From assembly GCA_021737905.1 (NCBI GenBank), contig JAIPDA010000062.1:1-11411 (forward strand): a DNA stretch of 11,411 nt, written 5' to 3'. Within the stretch, counting starts at the first letter, position 1; each line of letters opens with the position of its first letter. Origin of the DNA: Rhodoferax sp. GTDB lineage: Bacteria > Pseudomonadota > Gammaproteobacteria > Burkholderiales > Burkholderiaceae_C. The position numbers and the translations under genes were made by a program. Positions 1 to 7,244 of the stretch are shown here, piece after piece. A model generated the notes under the pieces. It was not told the origin of the DNA. It saw nothing but the letters and a program-made list of their open reading frames with translations, and did no database searches.

Positions 1-76
1 GGCCGATGTGCCCGCGAGCTGGGCCTGCCCGGACTGCGGCGTGGCCAAGGCTGACTTTGAAGTCGTTGAACTCTGA
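1..76 (+). CDS. Rubredoxin, C-terminal end (partial)
   Basis: The window opens inside a reading frame (codons from base 2) whose last 24 residues end with WACPDCGVAKADFEVVEL and a TGA at 74-76. The C-P-D-C-G motif is the second of the two CxxC-G knuckles that bind the single iron of rubredoxin, and the acidic tail after it fits the family. The first knuckle and the start lie outside the window. Rubredoxins are small cytoplasmic one-electron carriers. The gene for a rubredoxin reductase starts 9 bp downstream on the same strand, so the two are probably co-transcribed and work together. The motif and its neighbour make the family call firm; the terminal electron acceptor cannot be told from here. 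Confidence 0.88.
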   Translation, partial: ADVPASWACPDCGVAKADFEVVEL

Positions 77-85
77 AAGCAGGGC

Positions 86-1279
86 ATGAGCCAGAGCCTG
101 ATCATCGTGGGTGCCGGCCTGGCCGGCTGGACCACGGCGCGAGAATTCCGCAAACTCAACACTACGACGCCGGTGCTGCTGGTGACGGCCGACAGCGGTG
201 ACTTTTATGCCAAGCCCTCGCTGTCCAACGCCTTTGCGCAAGGCCGTTTGCCTGCGCAGCTGGTGAGCACGCCGGCCACCAAAATGGCCGAAACCTTAAG
301 TGTCACGCTGCTGGCGCAGACCCGCGTGGAAGCCATCGACACCGCCGCGCAAACCATGCGTGTCCGCAGCCCAGCCGGCTTGCAAACGCTGAGCTACCGC
401 GACCTGGTGCTGGCCACCGGCGCGCAGCCTATCCGGGTGCCGGTGCAAGGCGATGCGGCTGATGCCGTGATGAGCATCAATTCGCTGGATGACTTTGCGG
501 CTTTTCACGCCCGCCTGCAAGCCGGCGCAGAGTCGCCAGGCGCGCCGCTGCGCGAGGTGCTGATCATGGGTGCCGGGCTGATCGGTTGCGAGTTCGCCAA
601 CGACCTGGCGCAAGCCGGCGTTCGCGTGCGCGTGGTGGACCCCGGGCCTCGTCCGCTGGCCGCCCTGCTACCGCCCGAGGCCAGCGCCGCCCTGCAAGCG
701 GCACTGGAGGCGCTGGGTGTGCATTTTCACTTTGGCTGCACGGTGCGTGCCGTAGATCACGCCGCCGGCCGGCTGCAGGTCACGCTGGCCACGGGCGAGA
801 GTGTGCCGGCCGATGCGGTGCTCAGCGCCATAGGTTTGCGCGCTGACACGGCATTGGCACAAGCCGCCGGGTTGCTGGTGGACCGTGCCATCGTCGTCAA
901 CACGTTTTTGCAAACCAGCGCGGCGCATGTTTACGCCTTGGGCGACTGTGCCCAGTACGCCAGCGCACCCTCGTTGCTGTCGGCGCACGGCTCCACGCTG
1001 CCTTATGTCATGCCCATCATGAGCGCTGCGCGGGCGCTGGCCGCCACACTGGCCGGCACGCCAACGGCCCTGGCTTTTGCGCTGATGCCGGTGTCGGTCA
1101 AAACGCCCGCCCTGCCGCTGGTGGTGGCGACCGCCCAGGCCGGATTGGCAGGCCGCTGGGCTGGCGCTGGCGAAGGCATCTGGCATTGGCTGGACGATGC
1201 CGACCAGCCGCGCGGCTTTGTGCTGGCGGGGGCACAAACCTCTCAAAGGATGGCCCAAGCCAAACTGTTAGCGACCTGA
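86..1279 (+). CDS. FAD-dependent rubredoxin reductase (NAD(P)H:rubredoxin oxidoreductase)
   Basis: This 397-residue flavoprotein should pass electrons from NAD(P)H through FAD to rubredoxin in the cytoplasm. It shows the two-dinucleotide-fold layout of the pyridine nucleotide-disulfide oxidoreductase class: an N-terminal FAD-binding GAGLAG (residues 9-14), LATGA (109-113), a second Rossmann GAGLIG (162-167) for the nicotinamide, and the FAD-contacting ALGDCA (284-289, Asp287). An acidic residue (Asp185) ends the second strand of the NAD fold, which usually favours NADH. There is no CxxC redox pair, consistent with reductases of rubredoxin or ferredoxin rather than disulfides. The KTPALPLVVA segment near 339-348 resembles the small C-terminal domain of rubredoxin reductases. 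Length is normal. The ATG at 86 lies 9 bp after the rubredoxin stop, with a weak GCAGGG ribosome site. A ferredoxin reductase is the main alternative; the adjacent rubredoxin argues against it. Confidence 0.85.
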   Translation: MSQSLIIVGAGLAGWTTAREFRKLNTTTPVLLVTADSGDFYAKPSLSNAFAQGRLPAQLVSTPATKMAETLSVTLLAQTRVEAIDTAAQTMRVRSPAGLQTLSYRDLVLATGAQPIRVPVQGDAADAVMSINSLDDFAAFHARLQAGAESPGAPLREVLIMGAGLIGCEFANDLAQAGVRVRVVDPGPRPLAALLPPEASAALQAALEALGVHFHFGCTVRAVDHAAGRLQVTLATGESVPADAVLSAIGLRADTALAQAAGLLVDRAIVVNTFLQTSAAHVYALGDCAQYASAPSLLSAHGSTLPYVMPIMSAARALAATLAGTPTALAFALMPVSVKTPALPLVVATAQAGLAGRWAGAGEGIWHWLDDADQPRGFVLAGAQTSQRMAQAKLLAT

Positions 1280-1345
1280 CTTTAGAGCTGCAAAGCTAAA
1301 AAACAGACGGCTCGCTGACCTGCTTTGTATGACAAAAAGTCAAAG

Positions 1346-1464
1346 GCGACCTGACTTCAGGACTTCGATTGCGCCTCGTTCGCGCTAAACCCCGAAGCCT
1401 ACAATCATCTTTTCTTACAAGTAATTGACGCCCGCAAGGGCTGCCCCCGCTGGAGACGCTTCAC
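1346..1464 (+). promoter_or_regulatory. Probable promoter and leader of the malic enzyme gene
   Basis: The gap 1280-1464 has no gene. TACAAT at 1400-1405 is a good -10 box, followed by a leader of roughly 50 nt. The matching -35 is poor (CGTTCG near 1377-1382 at 17 bp), so activation or a relaxed promoter is possible. A GGAG at 1452-1455 lies 9 nt before the ATG at 1465 and supports that start. Upstream, CCTGA-CT-TCAGG (1350-1361) is a near-perfect inverted repeat, and the 12-mer GCGACCTGACTT occurs at both 1271-1282 and 1346-1357. Either could be an operator, but nothing here proves it. Confidence 0.45.
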
Positions 1465-3774
1465 ATGTCCAATTCGCCGGTAGACAAGCAACAGGAAAAG
1501 CGCGACGAACTGCGCCGCGCCGCACTCGAATACCACGAGTTCCCCACCCCCGGCAAAGTGGCTATAGCGGCCACCAAGCAGTTGGTCAACCAGCGCGACC
1601 TGGCGCTGGCCTACACGCCGGGTGTGGCCGCCCCGTGCGAAGAAATCGTCAAAGACCCGAACGCAGCTTACAAATACACCAGCCGCGGCAACCTGGTGGC
1701 CGTCATCACCAACGGCACCGCCGTGCTGGGCCTGGGCAACATCGGCCCACTCGCCTCCAAACCGGTGATGGAAGGCAAAGCCGTCCTGTTCAAGAAGTTT
1801 GCCGGCGTGGATGTGTTTGACATCGAAATCGACGAGCCAGACCCGGTCAAGCTGGTCGAGGTGATTGCCGCCCTGGAGCCGACATTCGGCGCTATCAACC
1901 TCGAAGACATCAAAGCCCCTGACTGCTTTTATGTAGAGCGCGAACTGCGCAAGCGCATGAAGATCCCGGTTTTTCATGACGACCAGCACGGCACGGCCAT
2001 CACAGTTGCTGCTGCGCTGTTAAATGCGCTCAAAGTGGCTGGAAAAGACCTTAAAAAGGTCAAACTGGTGACTTCTGGTGCCGGCGCCGCTGCTTTGGCA
2101 TGCTTGAATCTGATGCTCAAATTGGGGTTTCCGCGCCAAAATATTTTTGTGACCGACCTCGCCGGCGTGGTTTATGAAGGCCGGACCGAGCTGATGGACG
2201 AAGACAAACTGCAGTTTTCGCAAAAAACCATGGCGCGCACGCTGGGTGAGATCATCGATGGCGCCGATATTTTTCTAGGTCTTTCGGCTGGCGGCGTGCT
2301 CAAAAAGGACATGGTCAAGAAAATGGCGGCCAAGCCCATCATTTTCGCGCTGGCCAACCCCAACCCCGAAATAACGCCGGAAGACGTCAAGATGGTGCGT
2401 GATGACGCCATCATGGCGACAGGCCGCACCGATTACCCCAACCAGGTCAACAACGTCCTGTGCTTTCCCTATATTTTCCGCGGCGCACTGGACGCTGGCG
2501 CCTCGACCATCACGGTAGAGATGGAGATTGCTGCGGTTTATGCGATTGCTGAGCTGGCGCAAGCAGAGCAAAGCGAAGTGGTAGCGGCCGCTTACGCGGG
2601 TCAGACGCTGGCTTTCGGCCCCGAATACCTGATTCCCAAGCCCTTTGACCCGCGTCTGATGATCAAGATAGCGCCGGCCGTGGCCCAGGCGGCGGCCGAA
2701 AGTGGTGTGGCGCTGCGGCCCATCCTGGACATGGACGCTTACCGCCAGAAACTGCAAAGCTTCGTCTATGCCTCCGGCACCATGATGAAACCCATCTTTG
2801 CCGCCGCCAAATCGGCCAGCCGCAAACGCGTGGCCTACGCCGAGGGCGAGGAAGAGCGCGTGCTGCGCGCCTGCCAGATCGTGGTTGACGAAGGACTGGC
2901 CCGACCGACGCTGATCGGCCGGCCGGCCGTCATCGCCCAACGCATTGAGCAGTTCGGCCTGCGCCTCAAAGAAGAGCTCGACTACGACATAGTCAACGTC
3001 GAGCAGGACCTGCGCTACCGGGACTTCTGGCAAACCTACCACCGCATGATGGAGCGCCGCGGCGTGACCACGCAAATCGCCAAGATCGAAATGCGCAGAC
3101 GTCTGACGCTGATTGGCGCCATGCTGCTGCACAAGGGCGATGTCGACGGCTTGATCTGCGGCACCTGGGGCACCACGGCCATGCACCTTGACTACGTGGA
3201 TCAGGTCATCGGCAAACGCACCGGCGTTCATACCTATGCCTGCATGAACGGTTTGATGCTGCCGGGCCGGCAAGTGTTCTTGCTCGACACGCATGTGAAC
3301 TACGACCCGACGGCTGAACAACTCGCTGAAATCACCACAATGGCGGCCGAGGAAATGATGCGCTTCGGCATCAAGCCCAAAGTTGCGCTTTTGTCACATT
3401 CAAATTTTGGCTCTTCCAATTTGCCCAGCGCCCTGAAGATGCGACAAGCTTTGGCCTTGCTGCGGGATAAGGCGCCCTGGCTGGAAGTTGACGGCGAAAT
3501 GCACGGAGATGTCGCACTGGACCCCGAAGCGCGCATCAACGTGATGCCGAACAGCACCCTGAGCGGGGAGGCCAATTTGCTGGTGTTTCCCAATATTGAT
3601 GCCGCCAATATTGCCTACAACCTGCTGAAAACCGCTGCCGGCGGCAACATTGCCATCGGCCCGGTTTTACTGGGGGCCGACAAACCGGTCCATATTTTGA
3701 CCGCCAGCGCCACGGTCAGGCGTATTGTGAATATGACAGCTTTGACTGTTGCAGACGCAAACTCAGGCCGCTGA
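1465..3774 (+). CDS. maeB: NADP-dependent malic enzyme with C-terminal phosphotransacetylase-like domain
   Basis: This cytoplasmic enzyme oxidatively decarboxylates (S)-malate to pyruvate and CO2, supplying NADPH and pyruvate during growth on C4 acids or acetate. At 769 residues it has the full MaeB length. Residues about 18-150 are the malic N-terminal domain, with the catalytic Tyr50 in AYTPGVAAPC and Lys105 in EGKAVLFK. Metal ligands are Glu147-Asp148 (NLEDI) and Asp172-Asp173 (FHDDQHGTA). The NAD(P)-binding domain follows, with SGAGAAA (204-210) and ALANPNPE (295-302). From about 430 to 760 comes a phosphate acetyl/butyryltransferase-like domain, with SHSNFGS (644-650) and GEMHGD (677-682). 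In characterised MaeB this domain does not make acetyl phosphate but binds acetyl-CoA and regulates activity. No key residue is missing. NADP use is inferred from the family, not from a visible specificity residue. Confidence 0.95.
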   Translation: MSNSPVDKQQEKRDELRRAALEYHEFPTPGKVAIAATKQLVNQRDLALAYTPGVAAPCEEIVKDPNAAYKYTSRGNLVAVITNGTAVLGLGNIGPLASKPVMEGKAVLFKKFAGVDVFDIEIDEPDPVKLVEVIAALEPTFGAINLEDIKAPDCFYVERELRKRMKIPVFHDDQHGTAITVAAALLNALKVAGKDLKKVKLVTSGAGAAALACLNLMLKLGFPRQNIFVTDLAGVVYEGRTELMDEDKLQFSQKTMARTLGEIIDGADIFLGLSAGGVLKKDMVKKMAAKPIIFALANPNPEITPEDVKMVRDDAIMATGRTDYPNQVNNVLCFPYIFRGALDAGASTITVEMEIAAVYAIAELAQAEQSEVVAAAYAGQTLAFGPEYLIPKPFDPRLMIKIAPAVAQAAAESGVALRPILDMDAYRQKLQSFVYASGTMMKPIFAAAKSASRKRVAYAEGEEERVLRACQIVVDEGLARPTLIGRPAVIAQRIEQFGLRLKEELDYDIVNVEQDLRYRDFWQTYHRMMERRGVTTQIAKIEMRRRLTLIGAMLLHKGDVDGLICGTWGTTAMHLDYVDQVIGKRTGVHTYACMNGLMLPGRQVFLLDTHVNYDPTAEQLAEITTMAAEEMMRFGIKPKVALLSHSNFGSSNLPSALKMRQALALLRDKAPWLEVDGEMHGDVALDPEARINVMPNSTLSGEANLLVFPNIDAANIAYNLLKTAAGGNIAIGPVLLGADKPVHILTASATVRRIVNMTALTVADANSGR

Positions 3775-3829
3775 AAGCTTTCGGCGCAAGCTGGCGCTAA
3801 CTTTTTAGCCCTGGCAAAGCGCACCCCAT

Positions 3830-3858
3830 GCCCAATTATTGGGCAAACTGTTGCTTTT
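3830..3858 (+). terminator. Palindrome with downstream T-run; weak terminator or operator
   Basis: GCCCAAT-T-ATTGGGC (3830-3844) is a perfect inverted repeat that can fold as a 5-bp stem with a 5-nt loop. A run of six T follows at 3853-3858, but 8 nt after the stem, so it is not a textbook terminator. It is 56 bp after the maeB stop and 105 bp before the ribonuclease ATG, so it could end the maeB transcript or be a protein-binding site for the next gene. The 1-nt centre is more typical of an operator than of a hairpin. Confidence 0.35.
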
Positions 3859-3949
3859 TTCGTGCGCTTGAGTCAAACTACGCCTTGGAGTTTCAGGGTT
3901 AACCCCGTGCCAAGTTCGGAACGGGCTGAAATCGTGAAAGGTGTTTTTC

Positions 3950-4357
3950 ATGTTCCGCAATACTTGCGGTGTCTGGGCCAGGGCCGCTGCGCTGGCACTG
4001 CTGGCACTGTCAGCTGGTTCGATCGGCATATCGGTGCAGGCCAAAACCGAAGCCCAGGCGGCGGTTTTGCAAACCGTGACATTGGACGCATTGCCTGCAC
4101 AAGGGCGGGACATGATGGCACTGATAGAAAAGGGCGGGCCCTTTAAGTACAACAAGGACGGCACGGTGTTCGGCAACCGGGAAAAAATTCTTCCGGCTCG
4201 CCAGCGCGGTTATTACCGCGAATACACCGTTCGAACGCCAGGAGAAAGTAGCCGCGGTGCGCGGCGTATTGTGTGCGGTGGCCAGCAGCCACGTGCACCC
4301 GACGCCTGTTTTTACACCGACGACCACTATGGAAGCTTCCGCCAGATCGTTCGATGA
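3950..4357 (+). CDS. Secreted barnase-type guanyl-preferring ribonuclease
   Basis: This is a small RNase of the microbial N1/T1 (barnase) family. The family cleaves RNA after G through a 2',3'-cyclic phosphate outside the cytoplasm. I use the ATG at 3950 (135 residues), since AAAGG at 3937-3941 is 8 nt upstream; a GTG at 3941 would add three residues. Numbered from that GTG: residues 4-34 form a Sec signal peptide (Arg6, Arg14, hydrophobic core AAALALLALSAG, likely cut after VQA). The mature part has FGNREK (77-82), matching the guanine-binding loop of barnase (FSNRE), then YREYTV with Glu94 as catalytic base, Arg105 and Arg109 as phosphate-binding arginines, and DDHY with His129 as catalytic acid. 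All catalytic residues are present, so it should be active. Cys112 and Cys123 may form a disulfide. A barstar-like gene follows 76 bp downstream. Confidence 0.9.
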   Translation: MFRNTCGVWARAAALALLALSAGSIGISVQAKTEAQAAVLQTVTLDALPAQGRDMMALIEKGGPFKYNKDGTVFGNREKILPARQRGYYREYTVRTPGESSRGARRIVCGGQQPRAPDACFYTDDHYGSFRQIVR

Positions 4358-4433
4358 GCGCGATCGTAAGAGCTGGTTTTAACAGTTTGAGTTGATTTTT
4401 TCAGTTAGCATGTTTTTAGAAAGAGAAGCGAAG

Positions 4434-4835
4434 ATGGACACACCACTTCGTACTGTCAGGCCGAACATTGTTCAATCCATACGCGCATTCCGCGTACCGG
4501 AATTGCAAGGCGCGGCGACCGCACTGGGTCAGCACTTCCTTTATGCCAACCTGAGCAGCGCTCAGAGCAAACAGGATGTGCTGGACATGATCGCGGCCCA
4601 GTACACATTTCCTGCGCATTTCGGCAAAAATTTTGATGCGCTTTTCGATTGCATGACCGACCTTGTTCACAAGTCCGGCCAGCAACCGGGCTTCGTTGTG
4701 GTGCTGGAACAAATTCCGGCCAACGCAAAGTTCGACAAAGAAGCACGGGAGCAACTGCTCGACATCTTCAGGGATGCGGCCGACTATTGGGCGGATCGAA
4801 AGATACCGTTCCGATGTTTCTATTCTTTTCTGTAG
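4434..4835 (+). CDS. Barstar-type ribonuclease inhibitor
   Basis: This is a 133-residue cytoplasmic protein of the barstar family, which binds barnase-type RNases tightly and blocks the active site. The signature is residues 59-76, around FPAHFGKNFDALFDCMTDL; it matches the barstar segment YYGENLDALWDCLT, and Asp68 and Asp72 correspond to the barnase-contacting Asp35 and Asp39. A VVLEQ strand and a final helix (about 101-118) also fit. The N-terminal 45 or so residues are extra compared with the 90-residue Bacillus barstar, as is common in proteobacterial members. I chose the ATG at 4434 for the purine-rich AAGAGAAG just upstream; an in-frame ATG at 4410 and TTG at 4392 would lengthen it by 8 or 14 residues. 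Immediately downstream of the secreted RNase, it should protect the cell from enzyme that folds before export. Confidence 0.87.
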   Translation: MDTPLRTVRPNIVQSIRAFRVPELQGAATALGQHFLYANLSSAQSKQDVLDMIAAQYTFPAHFGKNFDALFDCMTDLVHKSGQQPGFVVVLEQIPANAKFDKEAREQLLDIFRDAADYWADRKIPFRCFYSFL

Positions 4836-5017
4836 CCCGCTCCCCAGACATTGGCCAAGGGGATCGGGCAAATGAGGCCCAGCATGCATTGGAAGACGGT
4901 GGCGAAGTCATGCCAACCGACAAACTCATCGACGTGTCACCATTGGCACTGCGCATGAGCAGCCCGTTCAACGCGGGCTATTGGTTGGCAGCGGCTTAAG
5001 CGCAGCACGCTTGCTCC
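4836..5017. other. Non-coding or unrecognised stretch after barstar
   Basis: This gap lies between the barstar stop and the terminator. On the plus strand one frame stays open to TAA at 4997-4999; from an ATG at 4910 it would give 29 residues (MPTDKLIDVSPLALRM and on), with no clear ribosome site. The minus strand also has open frames here. I recognise no domain and call no gene; a decayed gene end is possible. AGCCCG (4961-4966) and CGGGCT (4974-4979) can form a hairpin with a 7-nt loop and no T-run. Confidence 0.3.
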
Positions 5018-5047
5018 AAAAAAGCCCGCTACAAGCGGGCTTTTTTT
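5018..5047. terminator. Bidirectional rho-independent terminator between convergent units
   Basis: A run of six A (5018-5023) leads into AGCCCGCT (5023-5030), a 3-nt loop ACA, AGCGGGCT (5034-5041) and a run of seven to eight T (to 5047). The 8-bp G/C-rich stem with A- and T-tracts on either side works on both strands. It ends the ribonuclease/barstar unit (+) and lies 28 bp beyond the rsmA stop, so it also ends the lptD-surA-rsmA operon (-). Confidence 0.93.
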
Positions 5048-5075
5048 ACGGGCGGCGCGCAGCGAGGGGCCGTAC

Positions 5076-5864
5076 TCAGTCTGTCGCTGCGCTCAGCGCC
5101 TGCACCAGCGCCACATACTCGTGCACAGGCACTTCTTCCGCGCGACGCTGAACGTTGAAGTCGCCCTTGAAGCCGCGCGCCTGCAACCATTGTCCGAGGG
5201 TGTGGCGCAGCAGCTTGCGCCGCTGACTGAAAGCCACCTGCACAAGCTCGCTGAGCAACTTAACATCGAGAACCGCAGGCTCGGCATGCGGCACCATGCG
5301 CACAATGGCGCTGTTCACACGGGGCGGCGGGTCAAAGCAATGCGGCGGCACCAAGAGTACGTTTTCCATGGCGTAGCGCCACTGCAGCATCACGCTCAAT
5401 CGCCCATAGTCCGCGCTGCAAGGCTTGGCCACCATGCGGTCTACGACTTCCTTTTGCAGCATGAAATGCTGGTCTTCAATGACCGCCACCGCGTCCAGCA
5501 AATGGAAAAGAATGGGCGTGGAAATGTTGTAGGGAAGATTGCCGACCACGCGTATTTTGCTTGGCGTCTGCGCCTGGCTCAGCATGCTTTTGGCAAGCGC
5601 GAAAAAGTCAACTTTGAGCACGTCGGCCTCGATAACCTTGAGCTGCGGATGGGCCTGAAGCTGACGCGCAAGGTCCCGGTCCAACTCGATCACAGTCAAG
5701 TGGCCGAGCCGCTCAACCAGCGGCTGCGTCATCGCGGCCAGGCCCGGCCCAATCTCCACCATGGGCTCGCCGGCCGTGGGGTTGATCGACTGAATGATGT
5801 CTTCAATGATCCCGCGGTCCGTCAGAAAGTGCTGGCCAAAGCGTTTGCGCGCCACATGCTTCAT
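5076..5864 (-). CDS. rsmA: 16S rRNA (adenine1518-N6/adenine1519-N6)-dimethyltransferase
   Basis: RsmA (KsgA) uses S-adenosylmethionine to dimethylate two adjacent adenines in the helix-45 loop of 16S rRNA, a late check in 30S assembly; its loss gives kasugamycin resistance. The 262-residue product has the usual length and all family motifs: RKRFGQHFL (6-14), the SAM-binding VEIGPG (36-41), acidic Glu60 at the end of the next strand, EADVLKVD (79-86), the catalytic NLPYNIS (109-115, Asn109), and the C-terminal FDPPPRVNSA (177-186) and FSQRRKLLR (212-220). It is the last gene of the lptD-surA-rsmA operon, starting 42 bp after surA, with a strong terminator 28 bp past its stop. Nothing appears broken. 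Confidence 0.97.
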   Translation of the reverse strand: MKHVARKRFGQHFLTDRGIIEDIIQSINPTAGEPMVEIGPGLAAMTQPLVERLGHLTVIELDRDLARQLQAHPQLKVIEADVLKVDFFALAKSMLSQAQTPSKIRVVGNLPYNISTPILFHLLDAVAVIEDQHFMLQKEVVDRMVAKPCSADYGRLSVMLQWRYAMENVLLVPPHCFDPPPRVNSAIVRMVPHAEPAVLDVKLLSELVQVAFSQRRKLLRHTLGQWLQARGFKGDFNVQRRAEEVPVHEYVALVQALSAATD

Positions 5865-5906
5865 GCGTGGTCAAGGCCCGAATCTATCGGCATGGACGGC
5901 ACTTGC

Positions 5907-7244
5907 TCACTGTTCATTGCGAAACTCTACATAAGCCCGTCCGCGCACTTCCTGTTGCCAAAGAATAAAAGCCTCTTCTATTTTTTTCTCGCGCACCAGA
6001 TTGCGGGCCAGCTCGCGTTGCTCTCGCTCAGACAGGGGGGCTTCTCTGCGCGCCATCACCTGAAGCAGGTGCACACCAAAACGGGAGACCAGCGGATCGG
6101 CAATTTGGCCTGGCGCCAGCTGGTTCATGACCTGCTCGAACTCGGGCACAAACATCCCGGCTGAGGCCCAGCCTAAATCGCCGCCGGCCTTGGCCGAACC
6201 ATCCTCGCTGTTATCCCTGGCGAGCGCAGCAAAATCAGCCTGCCCTGCCACTATTTGGCGCTTGAACTCCAGCAGTTTGGCCGTGGCTTGAGCCTCATTG
6301 AACTTCGGGCCCGACTTGAACAAGATATGACGGGCGCGCGTCTGAATGACTGTCAGGGCGGCCGCATCGCGCGACCGCTTGACCAGCTGAAGCACATGAA
6401 AACCTGCGCCGCTGCGCAAGGGGCCGGCCAGTGCGCCGTCCTTCAGGTCACGAACGGCGTCAACAAACAAACTCGGCAGGCGATCAACCGGCCGAAGACC
6501 CAAGTCCCCGCCGGCTGCACGGTCCGCCGCGTCGGAGACTTCAGCGGCAACACCGTCAAAGGCTTCACCGGCACGCACCCGGTCTAAGGCCCGCTGGGCT
6601 TTGGCCTGCAGCGCGCGGACCTGGTCGGCCGTGGCGCTCTCGGGCACGGCCACCAAAATCTGGGCCAGCTGAATGCGCTCTGGCTCGGCACCCGCTTGCG
6701 CCTGACGGTCTCTGAAAAACTGATCAATGTCCTGCTCGCTGACTTTGACGCGCGAATCGACTTCCCGCTCGCGCAATCGCACCAGGGTCAACTCATCACG
6801 CACATCAGCTCGAAAGCGGGCGTAATCTACACCGTCTGCGCTGAGCCGGCGTTTTAACTCTTCGAGCGAAACCTGGTTTTGCAGCGCTACGTTGTCAACC
6901 GCCTGGTCGACAGCCGCATCATCGGGTGTTACGCCAAGCTCCCGTGCCAATTGCAGCTGGGCGCGCTCAAGGATCAAGCGCTCAAGCACCTCGCGCAGCA
7001 ACTGGCTGCGCGGCGGCACATTGCCCTGACGTGAAAGCTGCTGCTGAACGCGCAGCAAGCGCAGCTGCAATTCGACGTTCGTGATCGGCGTGGAATTGAC
7101 GACAGCAACGATAAAGTCGGCGGCGCTGGACGCGCGCTGGCTCTGCCCTGCTGCCGGCAAAACGCACACACCCAGGCACAAAGCAGCCAAGAGCGTACGC
7201 AGAAGCTGGCCTTGAGAGGCAAAAGAAAAAGAGAGTCTAGTCAT
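5907..7244 (-). CDS. surA: Periplasmic chaperone and peptidyl-prolyl isomerase SurA
   Basis: SurA escorts unfolded outer-membrane proteins, LptD among them, across the periplasm to the BAM complex. The 445-residue product begins with a Sec signal peptide (Arg3 and a hydrophobic stretch about 14-32 ending near PAAG). The SurA N-terminal chaperone domain follows (about 43-165, including VAVVNSTPITNVEL, where family members have VVNxxxI). Two parvulin-type PpiC domains come next, about 188-289 (IQLAQILVAV; GGDLGLRP) and about 299-398 (RARHILFK; GGDLGWAS; FGVHLLQV), then the C-terminal helix that packs on the N domain. Its ATG overlaps the lptD stop in an 8-bp ATGACTAG and has no Shine-Dalgarno, so translation is probably coupled to lptD. 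Length is close to the E. coli protein. Confidence 0.96.
   Translation of the reverse strand: MTRLSFSFASQGQLLRTLLAALCLGVCVLPAAGQSQRASSAADFIVAVVNSTPITNVELQLRLLRVQQQLSRQGNVPPRSQLLREVLERLILERAQLQLARELGVTPDDAAVDQAVDNVALQNQVSLEELKRRLSADGVDYARFRADVRDELTLVRLREREVDSRVKVSEQDIDQFFRDRQAQAGAEPERIQLAQILVAVPESATADQVRALQAKAQRALDRVRAGEAFDGVAAEVSDAADRAAGGDLGLRPVDRLPSLFVDAVRDLKDGALAGPLRSGAGFHVLQLVKRSRDAAALTVIQTRARHILFKSGPKFNEAQATAKLLEFKRQIVAGQADFAALARDNSEDGSAKAGGDLGWASAGMFVPEFEQVMNQLAPGQIADPLVSRFGVHLLQVMARREAPLSEREQRELARNLVREKKIEEAFILWQQEVRGRAYVEFRNEQ

Noticed and set aside
1281..1305. Hairpin TTTA(GA)GCT-GCAA-AGCTAAA just after the rubredoxin reductase gene
   Set aside because: It is followed by A, not T, on the plus strand, so it cannot be a standard terminator there, and no minus-strand gene upstream needs one.
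2275..3321. 348-codon minus-strand open frame inside maeB
   Set aside because: Antisense shadow of a complete, motif-intact malic enzyme.
3773..3806. Candidate terminator directly after maeB (GAAAGCTTTC, a GCGC-GCGC stem, then five T)
   Set aside because: The possible stems are only 4-5 bp and compete with one another; the T-run is not next to a stable stem.
4649..4999. 116-codon frame overlapping barstar as a third gene of the island
   Set aside because: Most of it lies inside barstar in another frame, with no ribosome site and no recognisable product; only its tail beyond barstar is kept as an unexplained stretch.
5121..6164. Long plus-strand open frame (347 codons) over rsmA and the end of surA
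   Set aside because: It is antisense to two clear genes with all family motifs; its product is rich in His, Arg and Gln as expected of a shadow frame and matches nothing I know.
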